Position numbers and translations under genes: made by a program
Assembly (NCBI GenBank): GCA_003151665.1
Contig: PLYD01000020.1
Location: 1-5,292, forward strand
Length of the DNA: 5,292 bases
Source: Candidatus Dormiibacterota bacterium
GTDB lineage: Bacteria; Chloroflexota; Dormibacteria; Dormibacterales; Dormibacteraceae
Reading direction: 5' to 3'
Shown: one piece after another, positions 1-5,292 of the stretch
How the letters are laid out: each line of letters opens with the position of its first letter
Position numbering within the stretch: the stretch's first letter is position 1
Notes under the pieces: generated by a model
Databases searched by the model: none
The model's input: the letters and a program-made list of their open reading frames with translations, nothing else
What the model was told of the DNA's origin: nothing

Positions 1-1731
1 TGGCGCCAGGCCGACCGCTACGGCGTGCCCCGCATCGCCTTCATCAACAAGATGGACCGCATCGGAGCTGACTTCTACGGCTCGTTGAACTCCATCCGCA
101 CCCGGCTGGGAGCCAGGGCTGTGCCCATCCAGCTGCCGATCGGCGCCGAGGACGAGTTCATCGGGTACGTCGACCTGATCACGAAGCAGGCGATCGTCTA
201 CACCGACGACCTCGGGACCACCAACACGGAGTCCCTTGACATTCCCGCTGGAATGGGCGAGCTGATCAAGCAGCACCGCCACGACCTCATCGAGGCGGTC
301 GCCGACTTCGACGACGCGATCATGCACCTGTACCTCGACGAGAAGGAGCCCACCGAGGAGCAGATCATGGCTGCCCTGCGCAAGGGCACTGTCGCCGGGC
401 ATCTCGTGCCTGTCCTGTGCGGCGCCGCGCTGCGCAACCGCGGCGTGCAGCCGATCCTGGATGCGGTTATCGACTACCTGCCGTCGCCGGCGGACGTTCC
501 GGCGGTCGAGGGGACCGACCCCAAGTCCGGCACGCTGGTGGTGCGCGAGCACGACGACAACGAGCCGTTCTCGGCACTTGCCTTCAAGATCCAGATGGAC
601 CCTCAGGGGGTCGGCAAGCTCACGTTCTTCCGCGTCTACTCAGGCCGTCTGAAGGCCGGCTCTGGCGTGCTTAACGCCTCCAACGGACGCAAGGAGCGGA
701 TCGGTCGCATTCTGAGGATGCACGCCATCCGCCGCGAGGACGTCGACGAGGTGTTTACCGGCGACATCGCCGCTGCGGTCGGTCTCAAGTACACGACCAC
801 CGGCGACACCCTGTCCGATGAGAGCCATCCGATCCTTTTGGAATCGATCACCTTCCCCGAGCCTGTCATCTCGGTGGCGATCGAGCCCAAGACCAAGGTC
901 GACCAGGACAAGCTCGGCATCGGGCTGCAGCGCCTCACGGAAGAGGACCCGACCTTCAAGGTCCATACCGACGACGAGACGGGCCAGACCATCATCGCCG
1001 GCATGGGCGAGCTGCACCTCGAGATCATCATCGACCGCCTCATGCGCGAGTTCAAGGTGGACGCCAACCAGGGCAAGCCACAGGTCGCCTACAAGGAGGC
1101 GATCAAGAAGCCCGCGCACGGCGTTGGGCGGTTCATCCGCCAGTCGGGTGGCAAGGGCCAGTTCGGCCACGCCGAGGTGGACGTTCGTCCCGGCGAGACC
1201 GGGACCGGGTTCATCTTCGAAGACAAGATCACCCAGGGCCGCATCCCACGCGAGTACATCCCCGCCGTCGAGAAGGGAATCAGGGAGGCCCTCCAGTCCG
1301 GCGTGGTCGGAGGCTACCCGGTGGTTGACATCATCGTCACGCTGGTCGATGGCTCCTACCACGCCGTCGACTCGAGCGAAATGTCGTTCCACATCGCCGG
1401 CTCGATGGCCGTCAAGGACGCGATGCACAAGGCTCAGCCTTACCTGCTCGAGCCGATCATGAAGGTCGACGTTGTCATGCCCGAGGAGCACCTCGGCGAC
1501 GTGATGGGCGATCTTTCCTCGCGTCGCGGTCACATCCTCGGCATGGAGGGACGCGGGACATCGCAGAACGTCAAAGCGAGCGTACCCCTTGCCGAGATGT
1601 TCGGTTACGCTACCGAACTTCGGTCTATGACCTCGGGGCGGGCGACCTATTCGATGGAGTTCAGTCACTACGCAGAAATGCCCGGAAACCTGGCCGAAGC
1701 TGTCGGCCGCCGCACCACGTCGCGAAGTTAG
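1..1731 (+). CDS. fusA: Elongation factor G (EF-G), 3' part; start lies before the window
   Basis: EF-G is the cytoplasmic GTPase that drives tRNA-mRNA translocation and, with RRF, ribosome recycling. The reading frame is open from base 1 (it reads [14 protein letters not shown]) and gives 576 residues. About 120 N-terminal residues are missing, including the P-loop, switch I and DxPGH, judging from the family's usual ~700 aa. Visible in order: G4 motif NKMD (residues 16-19 of the fragment), G5-like CGAAL (140-144), domain II from about 190, domain III from about 287 with MGELHLE (335-341), domain IV with [10 protein letters not shown] (381-390) and the tip loop [10 protein letters not shown] (451-460; His454 corresponds to the functionally important His583 of E. 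coli), and domain V from about 482 with FGYAT (534-538). An internal GTG at 25 is only Val in the ongoing frame, not a start. The frame is intact and ends in TAG, 13 bp before tuf. Identification is certain; it looks like a normal translocase rather than a FusB- or TetM-type relative. Confidence 0.98.
   Translation, partial: WRQADRYGVPRIAFINKMDRIGADFYGSLNSIRTRLGARAVPIQLPIGAEDEFIGYVDLITKQAIVYTDDLGTTNTESLDIPAGMGELIKQHRHDLIEAVADFDDAIMHLYLDEKEPTEEQIMAALRKGTVAGHLVPVLCGAALRNRGVQPILDAVIDYLPSPADVPAVEGTDPKSGTLVVREHDDNEPFSALAFKIQMDPQGVGKLTFFRVYSGRLKAGSGVLNASNGRKERIGRILRMHAIRREDVDEVFTGDIAAAVGLKYTTTGDTLSDESHPILLESITFPEPVISVAIEPKTKVDQDKLGIGLQRLTEEDPTFKVHTDDETGQTIIAGMGELHLEIIIDRLMREFKVDANQGKPQVAYKEAIKKPAHGVGRFIRQSGGKGQFGHAEVDVRPGETGTGFIFEDKITQGRIPREYIPAVEKGIREALQSGVVGGYPVVDIIVTLVDGSYHAVDSSEMSFHIAGSMAVKDAMHKAQPYLLEPIMKVDVVMPEEHLGDVMGDLSSRRGHILGMEGRGTSQNVKASVPLAEMFGYATELRSMTSGRATYSMEFSHYAEMPGNLAEAVGRRTTSRS
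1599..1618 (+). repeat. Short perfect inverted repeat inside fusA
   Basis: Arms GTTCGGT (1599-1605) and ACCGAAC (1612-1618) pair perfectly around a 6-base loop, within the codons for the conserved FGYATEL of EF-G domain V. It has no T-run and is inside coding sequence, so it does not look like a terminator. A 7-bp stem of this kind is expected about once or twice by chance in this length of DNA. Confidence 0.35.
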
Positions 1732-1733
1732 TT

Positions 1734-1739
1734 AGGAGG
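1734..1739 (+). promoter_or_regulatory. Shine-Dalgarno site of tuf
   Basis: A perfect AGGAGG core lies 5 bases before the GTG at 1745, inside the 13-bp fusA-tuf gap. It is the strongest ribosome binding site in the window. That fits the need for far more EF-Tu than EF-G from the same message, and it fixes the GTG as the start. Confidence 0.9.
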
Positions 1740-1744
1740 AAACA

Positions 1745-2932
1745 GTGGCGAAGAAGAAGTTCGAGAGGACCAAGCCTCACCTAAACGTTGGGACCATCGG
1801 TCATATCGACCATGGCAAGACGACGCTAACGGCTGCCATCACAAGGGTTCTGTCAGAAAAGGGTTTGGCCGAGTTCCAGGCATTCGACCAGATCGACAAG
1901 GCGCCTGAAGAGAAGGCTCGTGGCATCACAATCTCGATCACTCACGTCGAGTACGAGACCATGAAGCGCCACTACGCGCATGTGGACTGCCCGGGACACC
2001 AGGATTACATCAAGAACATGATCACCGGCGCCGCCCAGATGGACGGTGCGATCCTGGTCGTGGCTGCCAACGACGGCGCCATGCCGCAGACCCGGGAGCA
2101 CATCATCCTGGCCCGCCAGGTCGGTGTTCCTTTCCTGGTGGTCGCTCTCAACAAGTGCGACATGGTCGACGACAAGGAGTTCATCGAGCTGGTCGAGCTC
2201 GACCTGCGCGAGCTCCTCACCAAGTACGAGTACCCCGGTGACGACATCCCGATCGTTCGTATCTCCGCGCTCAAGGCCCTCGAGGGTGACCCCGAGTGGA
2301 GTCCGAAGATCATGGACCTCATGGACGCCGTCGACACCTACATCCCCGAGCCGGAGCGCCCTGTCGACCGGCCGTTCCTGATGCCGATCGAAGACGTGTT
2401 CACCATCGAGGGTCGTGGCACTGTGACCACCGGCCGGGTTGAGCGCGGTCGGCTCAAGAGGAACGAGGAAATCGAGATCGTCGGTATCCACCCGAACAGC
2501 ACAAAGACGGTCGTGACCGCCATCGAGATGTTCCACAAGGACATGGACGAGTGCCAGGCCGGCGACAACGTCGGTGCGCTGCTGCGTGGCGTCAAGCGCG
2601 AAGACGTGGTGCGTGGACAGGTGCTCTGCAAGCCCGGCTCGATCAAGCCGCATACCCAGTTCCTGGCGCAGGTTTACGTCCTCACCAAGGAAGAGGGTGG
2701 CCGTCACACGCCATTCCTCACCGGCTACCGCCCGCAGTTCTACATGCGGACGACCGACGTCACGGGCGAGGTCAAGCTCCCCGACGGCGTCGAGATGTGC
2801 ATGCCGGGCGACAACGTCGTCATGGAGATCACTCTCGGTGAGCCGATCGCCATCGAGCAGGGACTCCGCTTCGCCATTCGCGAAGGCGGCAAGACCGTGG
2901 GCGCCGGCGTCGCCACGGAAGTCATCAAGTAA
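1745..2932 (+). CDS. tuf: Elongation factor Tu (EF-Tu)
   Basis: EF-Tu is the GTPase that carries aminoacyl-tRNA to the ribosomal A site. At 395 aa it is full length (E. coli 393). The GTP-binding domain shows P-loop GHIDHGKT (19-26), switch I RGITI (59-63) with the Mg-binding Thr62, DCPGH (81-85) with catalytic His85, NKCD (136-139) and SALKAL (174-179). Domains II and III follow from about 210 and 305, with RGTV (224-227), GGRHTPF, YRPQFY and RTTD (335-338). The GTG start is fixed by an AGGAGG site and by the conserved N-terminus [11 protein letters not shown]. Odd points: Gln86 follows the catalytic His where Ala is usual; Asn109 and Ala112 replace the usual residues of the (T/A)DGPMPQT segment; Thr228, Ala259, His264 and Asp266 stand at positions equivalent to E. 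coli Val227, Gly257, Arg262 and Leu264; Met334 replaces Phe of FYFRTTD. GTPase and tRNA-binding signatures are otherwise intact, so I infer a working EF-Tu. Whether a second tuf exists elsewhere cannot be seen here. Confidence 0.98.
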   Translation: MAKKKFERTKPHLNVGTIGHIDHGKTTLTAAITRVLSEKGLAEFQAFDQIDKAPEEKARGITISITHVEYETMKRHYAHVDCPGHQDYIKNMITGAAQMDGAILVVAANDGAMPQTREHIILARQVGVPFLVVALNKCDMVDDKEFIELVELDLRELLTKYEYPGDDIPIVRISALKALEGDPEWSPKIMDLMDAVDTYIPEPERPVDRPFLMPIEDVFTIEGRGTVTTGRVERGRLKRNEEIEIVGIHPNSTKTVVTAIEMFHKDMDECQAGDNVGALLRGVKREDVVRGQVLCKPGSIKPHTQFLAQVYVLTKEEGGRHTPFLTGYRPQFYMRTTDVTGEVKLPDGVEMCMPGDNVVMEITLGEPIAIEQGLRFAIREGGKTVGAGVATEVIK

Positions 2933-2944
2933 GTAGAAGGGGAT

Positions 2945-2949
2945 AGGGG
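2945..2949 (+). promoter_or_regulatory. Shine-Dalgarno site of rpsJ
   Basis: AGGGG lies 8 bases before the GTG at 2958 in the 25-bp tuf-rpsJ gap. A second purine run (2935-2943) is further away. The gap has no inverted repeat, T-run or recognisable promoter boxes, so it appears to hold only this ribosome binding site. Confidence 0.7.
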
Positions 2950-2957
2950 CTCAGCAA

Positions 2958-3263
2958 GTGGCGCAAAAAATTCGGATCCGGCTCAAGGCCTACGACCATC
3001 GAGTGCTGGATCAGGCTGCGGACAAGATCGTGGACACCGCACGCCGTACGAACGCGCGCACAGCGGGTCCCATCCCTCTTCCGACCGAGATCTCCAAGCT
3101 AACGGTCATCCGCTCACCGTTCATCGACAAGGACTCGCGTGAGCAATTCGAGATGCGCACACACAAGCGCATTATCGACATCCTCGACCCCAATCCGCGC
3201 GTGGTCGACGCTCTGATGCGACTCAGCCTTCCGGCCGGCGTCAGCATCGAGATCAAGTCGTGA
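2958..3263 (+). CDS. rpsJ: 30S ribosomal protein S10
   Basis: S10 (also NusE) sits in the head of the 30S subunit and, with NusB, takes part in Nus-factor antitermination and in NusG-mediated transcription-translation coupling. The 101-aa product has the usual length. It carries the family signature: [11 protein letters not shown] near the start, the long-loop segment GPIPLPT (38-44), the [20 protein letters not shown] block (the usual form is [20 protein letters not shown]), and a C-terminus ending [10 protein letters not shown]. The GTG start matches the family's N-terminus ([11 protein letters not shown]) and has AGGGG upstream. It follows tuf after 25 bp and its TGA overlaps the rplC GTG by 4 bases. 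In E. coli rpsJ opens a separate operon behind a leader regulated by L4; no such leader fits here. Confidence 0.98.
   Translation: MAQKIRIRLKAYDHRVLDQAADKIVDTARRTNARTAGPIPLPTEISKLTVIRSPFIDKDSREQFEMRTHKRIIDILDPNPRVVDALMRLSLPAGVSIEIKS
3260..3263 (+). promoter_or_regulatory. GTGA stop/start overlap between rpsJ and rplC
   Basis: The rplC GTG (3260-3262) overlaps the rpsJ TGA (3261-3263). The upstream sequence offers only a weak GAG (3249-3251) as Shine-Dalgarno. rplC translation therefore probably depends on ribosomes terminating on rpsJ (inference). The start is fixed by the conserved L3 N-terminus; the next ATG (codon 11) falls inside the conserved LGMTQLF. Confidence 0.75.
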
Positions 3264-3922
3264 AGGGTCTCCTGGCAAGAAAGCTGGGCATGACCCAGCT
3301 CTTCAACCCCGATGGCACGACCTCTGCGGTCACCGTCCTCGAAGCCGGCCCTTGCAAGGTGCTCGGGCTGCGCACCACCGAGAAGGACGGCTATTCGGCC
3401 GTGCGGATCGCGTTCGAGGCGGCGCCCGAGAAGAAGTTCAACAAGCCGCTGCTCGGCGAGTTCAAGAAGGCAGGCTTCGAGCCTCACAGGCAGGTCGTCG
3501 AGATTCGCGGATACGACGGTCTCGAGACGGGGCAGGAGCTAAGGGCCGAGATCTTCGCCGCGGGCGAGATAGTGGACGTCACGGCCCACTCCAAAGGCAA
3601 GGGATTCCAGGGTCTGATCAAGAGGCACAAGTTCAGCCGCGGTCCCGAGTCGCACGGCTCTATGAACGTGAGGCAGCCGGGCTCCATCGGCGCCACTGAC
3701 GCTGCGCGTGTGTTCAAGGGCGTGCGCATGGCGGGACAGATGGGCAACGTGCGGACTACCGCGCGCGCCTACAAGATCGTGCGGGTTGACGCGGAGCGGA
3801 ACCTGCTCCTCGTCGAAGGCGGCGTCCCCGGCGGCAAAGGCGCGCTCGTTCTCGTTCGCCAGTCGACCAAGCCGCAGAAGGTGAAGGGCCCCGCCGGCAA
3901 GCCGACAGGAAGAAAGGTCTGA
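3260..3922 (+). CDS. rplC: 50S ribosomal protein L3
   Basis: L3 is an early-assembly protein that binds near the 3' end of 23S rRNA and sends a loop toward the peptidyl transferase centre. The 220-aa product starts [15 protein letters not shown], matching the family N-terminus. The central extension runs [18 protein letters not shown], then PGSIG (140-144) and [14 protein letters not shown]. Ala145 occupies the position of E. coli Gln150, the residue methylated by PrmB; loss of that Gln is common outside proteobacteria, so no PrmB modification is expected. The usual Thr-Pro or Ser-Pro before RVFKG is replaced by Asp-Ala-Ala. The C-terminus has a short basic Lys/Pro/Gly tail of about 20 residues ([15 protein letters not shown] end). 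Its TGA shares one base with the rplD ATG (TGATG). Confidence 0.97.
   Translation: MKGLLARKLGMTQLFNPDGTTSAVTVLEAGPCKVLGLRTTEKDGYSAVRIAFEAAPEKKFNKPLLGEFKKAGFEPHRQVVEIRGYDGLETGQELRAEIFAAGEIVDVTAHSKGKGFQGLIKRHKFSRGPESHGSMNVRQPGSIGATDAARVFKGVRMAGQMGNVRTTARAYKIVRVDAERNLLLVEGGVPGGKGALVLVRQSTKPQKVKGPAGKPTGRKV
3907..3917 (+). promoter_or_regulatory. Shine-Dalgarno region of rplD
   Basis: A purine-rich run AGGAAGAAAGG ends 4 bases before the ATG at 3922 and lies within the end of rplC. It supports the upstream ATG, and so the long Ala/Lys-rich N-terminus of L4, over in-frame alternatives such as GTG 4093 or ATG 4180. Confidence 0.65.
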
Positions 3923-4791
3923 TGGCGGCGAAAAAGCCCGTGACCAAGGCCGCGGCAAAGCCGTTGGCGCGAACCACTGCTACCAAGAGCACGGCCAAGA
4001 AGCCCGTGGCGATAAAGCGCACCACCAAGCCGGCCGCCGCGAAGGCAGCCGCCACCAAGCGCGCAGACAAAGAGAACGAGGATCCACTCCAGGTGCCCTT
4101 ATTCGATTCGGCCGGCGCATCGCAAGGCCAGATCCAGCTGCCCGAGCACATCTTCGCCGAGGAGCCGAACGCGCCGGTGATGCACCAGGCGTACGTGCGG
4201 CAGATGGCGAACGCGCGCCAGGGCACCGCCTCGACCAAGAGGCGTGGCGAGGTTTCGGGTGGAGGCGCCAAGCCCTACCGCCAGAAAGGAACCGGCCGGG
4301 CTCGGCACGGCTCCATCCGCGAACCTTCGATGAAGGGCGGCGGCGTGGTCTTCGGACCTCATCCGAGGGACTACAGCCAGAAGATGCCGAAGCAGATGCG
4401 CCGCCTGGCGCTTCGCTCAGCCCTCTCGCAGAAGGCGATCGAGGGCCGAGTCAGGGTGATCGACGGCTTTGGCTTCGAGGAGCCCCGCACCAAGCAGGCT
4501 GCAGAGCTCATCGAGGCGATTGGCTTCGACGACACGACCTTGATCGTTCTCCCGGCGCCCAGCTACGTGGTCAGCCGCTCGTTCGAGAACCTGAAGGGCT
4601 CCAAGATCATCCTCGCGCGAAACCTCAACATCCGCGACCTCTTCACACACACGTACCTTCTCCTGCAGAAGGATTGCCTTGAGCTGCTGGAGGACAACTT
4701 CGGGCGGCCCGAATCCCGATCCAGGTCCAAGGCCCACGCGAATCACGCAAGCGACGCCGACCACGAAGAAGTGAAAGAGGGGGCGAAGTGA
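3922..4791 (+). CDS. rplD: 50S ribosomal protein L4 with N- and C-terminal extensions
   Basis: L4 binds 23S rRNA domain I and lines the nascent-peptide exit tunnel with a long loop; in E. coli it also represses its own operon. The product is 289 aa against about 201 in E. coli. The conserved core begins near residue 56 ([10 protein letters not shown]) and contains ARQGT (98-102), the tunnel loop [19 protein letters not shown] (113-131), GGGVVFGP and an intact C-terminal domain to about 261. Residues 1-48 are a low-complexity tail with 14 Lys/Arg, about 16 Ala and no acidic residue, and KKPV occurs twice (4-7 and 26-29). Residues 262-289 form a second tail, first Arg/Ser/His-rich and then acidic. 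The ATG at 3922 is favoured because it overlaps the rplC stop (TGATG), follows a purine-rich site, and the tail keeps the G/C-rich third positions of coding sequence. A GTG start at 4093 would give a 232-aa protein lacking the N-terminal tail, but is less likely. The tunnel loop shows no obvious macrolide-resistance change. Confidence 0.96.
   Translation: MAAKKPVTKAAAKPLARTTATKSTAKKPVAIKRTTKPAAAKAAATKRADKENEDPLQVPLFDSAGASQGQIQLPEHIFAEEPNAPVMHQAYVRQMANARQGTASTKRRGEVSGGGAKPYRQKGTGRARHGSIREPSMKGGGVVFGPHPRDYSQKMPKQMRRLALRSALSQKAIEGRVRVIDGFGFEEPRTKQAAELIEAIGFDDTTLIVLPAPSYVVSRSFENLKGSKIILARNLNIRDLFTHTYLLLQKDCLELLEDNFGRPESRSRSKAHANHASDADHEEVKEGAK
4778..4783 (+). promoter_or_regulatory. Shine-Dalgarno site of rplW
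   Basis: AGGGGG lies 4 bases before the GTG at 4788, inside the last codons of rplD. The rplW GTG and rplD TGA overlap as GTGA (4788-4791), so coupling and independent initiation are both possible. Confidence 0.75.
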
Positions 4792-5102
4792 CCACGCGAG
4801 CCGCCTCAGAGATCGTGATCGGCCCGGTCATCACCGAGCGCACCTACCAGCTCTACACGCAGGGCCGGTACACGTTCCGCGTCTCCGCGCAGGCCTCCAA
4901 GACCGAGATCAAGAAAGCGCTCGAGGAGCAGTACGAGACGCAGGGCATCAAGGTCAGGGATGTAAACACCGTGAGCATGCGAGGCAAGAAGCGCCGCAGT
5001 ATGCGCCGAGTAGGCTCCATCGGCCACACCGCCGATTGGAAGAAGGCAATCGTGACTCTCGGTCCCGGCCAGAAGATCGAAGGGCTCTTCGGGAGCGTAT
5101 AG
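4788..5102 (+). CDS. rplW: 50S ribosomal protein L23
   Basis: L23 sits at the exit of the peptide tunnel, where it is the docking site for trigger factor and the signal recognition particle. The product is 104 aa, slightly longer than E. coli's 100 and typical for the family. It shows the family features: the [13 protein letters not shown]-terminus, [20 protein letters not shown], the VRDVNTV strand, a basic loop (GKKRRSMRR) and a final [15 protein letters not shown] strand ahead of a short tail. The GTG start is supported by an AGGGGG site and by the family's usual short leader. It overlaps rplD by 4 bases and ends in TAG 5 bp before rplB. Confidence 0.97.
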   Translation: MTTRAASEIVIGPVITERTYQLYTQGRYTFRVSAQASKTEIKKALEEQYETQGIKVRDVNTVSMRGKKRRSMRRVGSIGHTADWKKAIVTLGPGQKIEGLFGSV

Positions 5103-5107
5103 AACAG

Positions 5108-5292
5108 ATGCCACTTCGCAAGTTCAAGCCGACCAGCCCAGGACGTCGCTTCATGACGATCTCGGGGTTCGACGAGATCACCACCGACGAGCCCGAGAAG
5201 ACGCTCGTCGAGTCGATCCCGTCGCACGCCGGCCGCAACAATCAGGGGCGCATCACAACGCGCCACCAGGGCGGCGGCTACCGCAAGCTCTA
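5108..5292 (+). CDS. rplB: 50S ribosomal protein L2, 5' part; runs off the window
   Basis: L2 is a universally conserved 23S rRNA-binding protein needed for subunit association and peptidyl transferase activity. Only 61 full codons of the expected ~275 are present, with no stop before the end. The translation begins [14 protein letters not shown] and contains [13 protein letters not shown] and [10 protein letters not shown], followed by [10 protein letters not shown], all typical of the L2 N-terminus. The catalytic-centre region (including the conserved C-terminal His) lies outside. The ATG is placed by homology; GGGAG (5091-5095) is a rather distant ribosome binding site 12 bases away, so coupling to rplW across the 5-bp gap is likely. 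Confidence 0.96.
   Translation, partial: MPLRKFKPTSPGRRFMTISGFDEITTDEPEKTLVESIPSHAGRNNQGRITTRHQGGGYRKL

Noticed and set aside
25..27. GTG at 25 as the start of EF-G
   Set aside because: The frame is open upstream to base 1 and encodes conserved EF-G residues before it, and the G1-G3 motifs would be missing; the gene starts outside the window.
236..241. Perfect TTGACA, a possible -35 box inside fusA
   Set aside because: No acceptable -10 box lies 16-18 bases downstream, and it is in the middle of coding sequence.
818..1462. 214-codon + strand frame within fusA rich in Ser/Arg
   Set aside because: Its low-complexity Ser/Arg/Pro translation is the typical frame-shifted reading of GC-rich codons; EF-G occupies the true frame.
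1626..1631. TATGAC as a possible -10 box of an internal tuf promoter
   Set aside because: No -35-like hexamer stands at a suitable distance. The idea of an internal tuf promoter is kept only as one explanation of the codon-use patch.
640..1668. 342-codon open frame on the minus strand opposite fusA
   Set aside because: It lies wholly inside the well-supported EF-G gene. Its composition (rich in Asp, Leu, Val, Arg, His) is what GC-rich sense codons give when read antisense. No family resemblance or ribosome binding site was recognised.
1853..2707. 284-codon open frame on the minus strand opposite tuf
   Set aside because: Same cause: an antisense shadow of a codon-biased gene with no recognisable domain.
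3934..4008. Direct repeat AAGCCCGTG (3934-3942 and 4000-4008)
   Set aside because: It is explained by the repeated KKPV codons in the low-complexity L4 tail; it is too short to suggest a mobile or recombination site.

Overview
This window is a stretch of a bacterial str–S10 translation operon. All genes lie on the + strand in the order fusA (3' part) – tuf – rpsJ – rplC – rplD – rplW – rplB (5' part). The DNA is GC-rich (roughly 60% or a little more by eye) with strong G/C preference at third codon positions. Four of the six visible starts are GTG (tuf, rpsJ, rplC, rplW). EF-Tu has GHIDHGKT in its P-loop, and L3 has Ala where proteobacterial L3 carries the Gln methylated by PrmB. Together these suggest a high-GC terrabacterial lineage (Actinomycetota, Chloroflexota or a relative such as Dormibacterota) rather than a proteobacterium, but the sequence alone does not settle the phylum.

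Layout: 1-1731 holds the last 576 residues of EF-G, and 1745-2932 a complete EF-Tu (395 aa). S10 (2958-3263), L3 (3260-3922), L4 (3922-4791) and L23 (4788-5102) follow with no gap or overlapping ends. The first 61 codons of L2 run off the end from 5108. The gaps are 13 bp (fusA-tuf), 25 bp (tuf-rpsJ) and 5 bp (rplW-rplB). The other junctions are GTGA or TGATG overlaps, which favour translational coupling. I find no terminator, promoter or leader between tuf and rpsJ, so the str and S10 blocks probably share one transcript. No stretch over 300 bases lacks a gene, and I see no RNA genes, mobile elements or CRISPR.

Together the products are two GTPases of the elongation cycle (EF-Tu delivers aminoacyl-tRNA, EF-G drives translocation) and ribosomal proteins of the 30S (S10) and 50S (L3, L4, L23, L2) subunits.

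I see no new biological system here. The points worth a second look are within familiar genes: EF-Tu with several substitutions at normally near-invariant positions, including the site equivalent to E. coli Gly257; L4 with a histone-H1-like Ala/Lys N-terminal tail and a charged C-terminal tail; the absence of an S10 leader; and a patch of relaxed codon use across the fusA/tuf junction.
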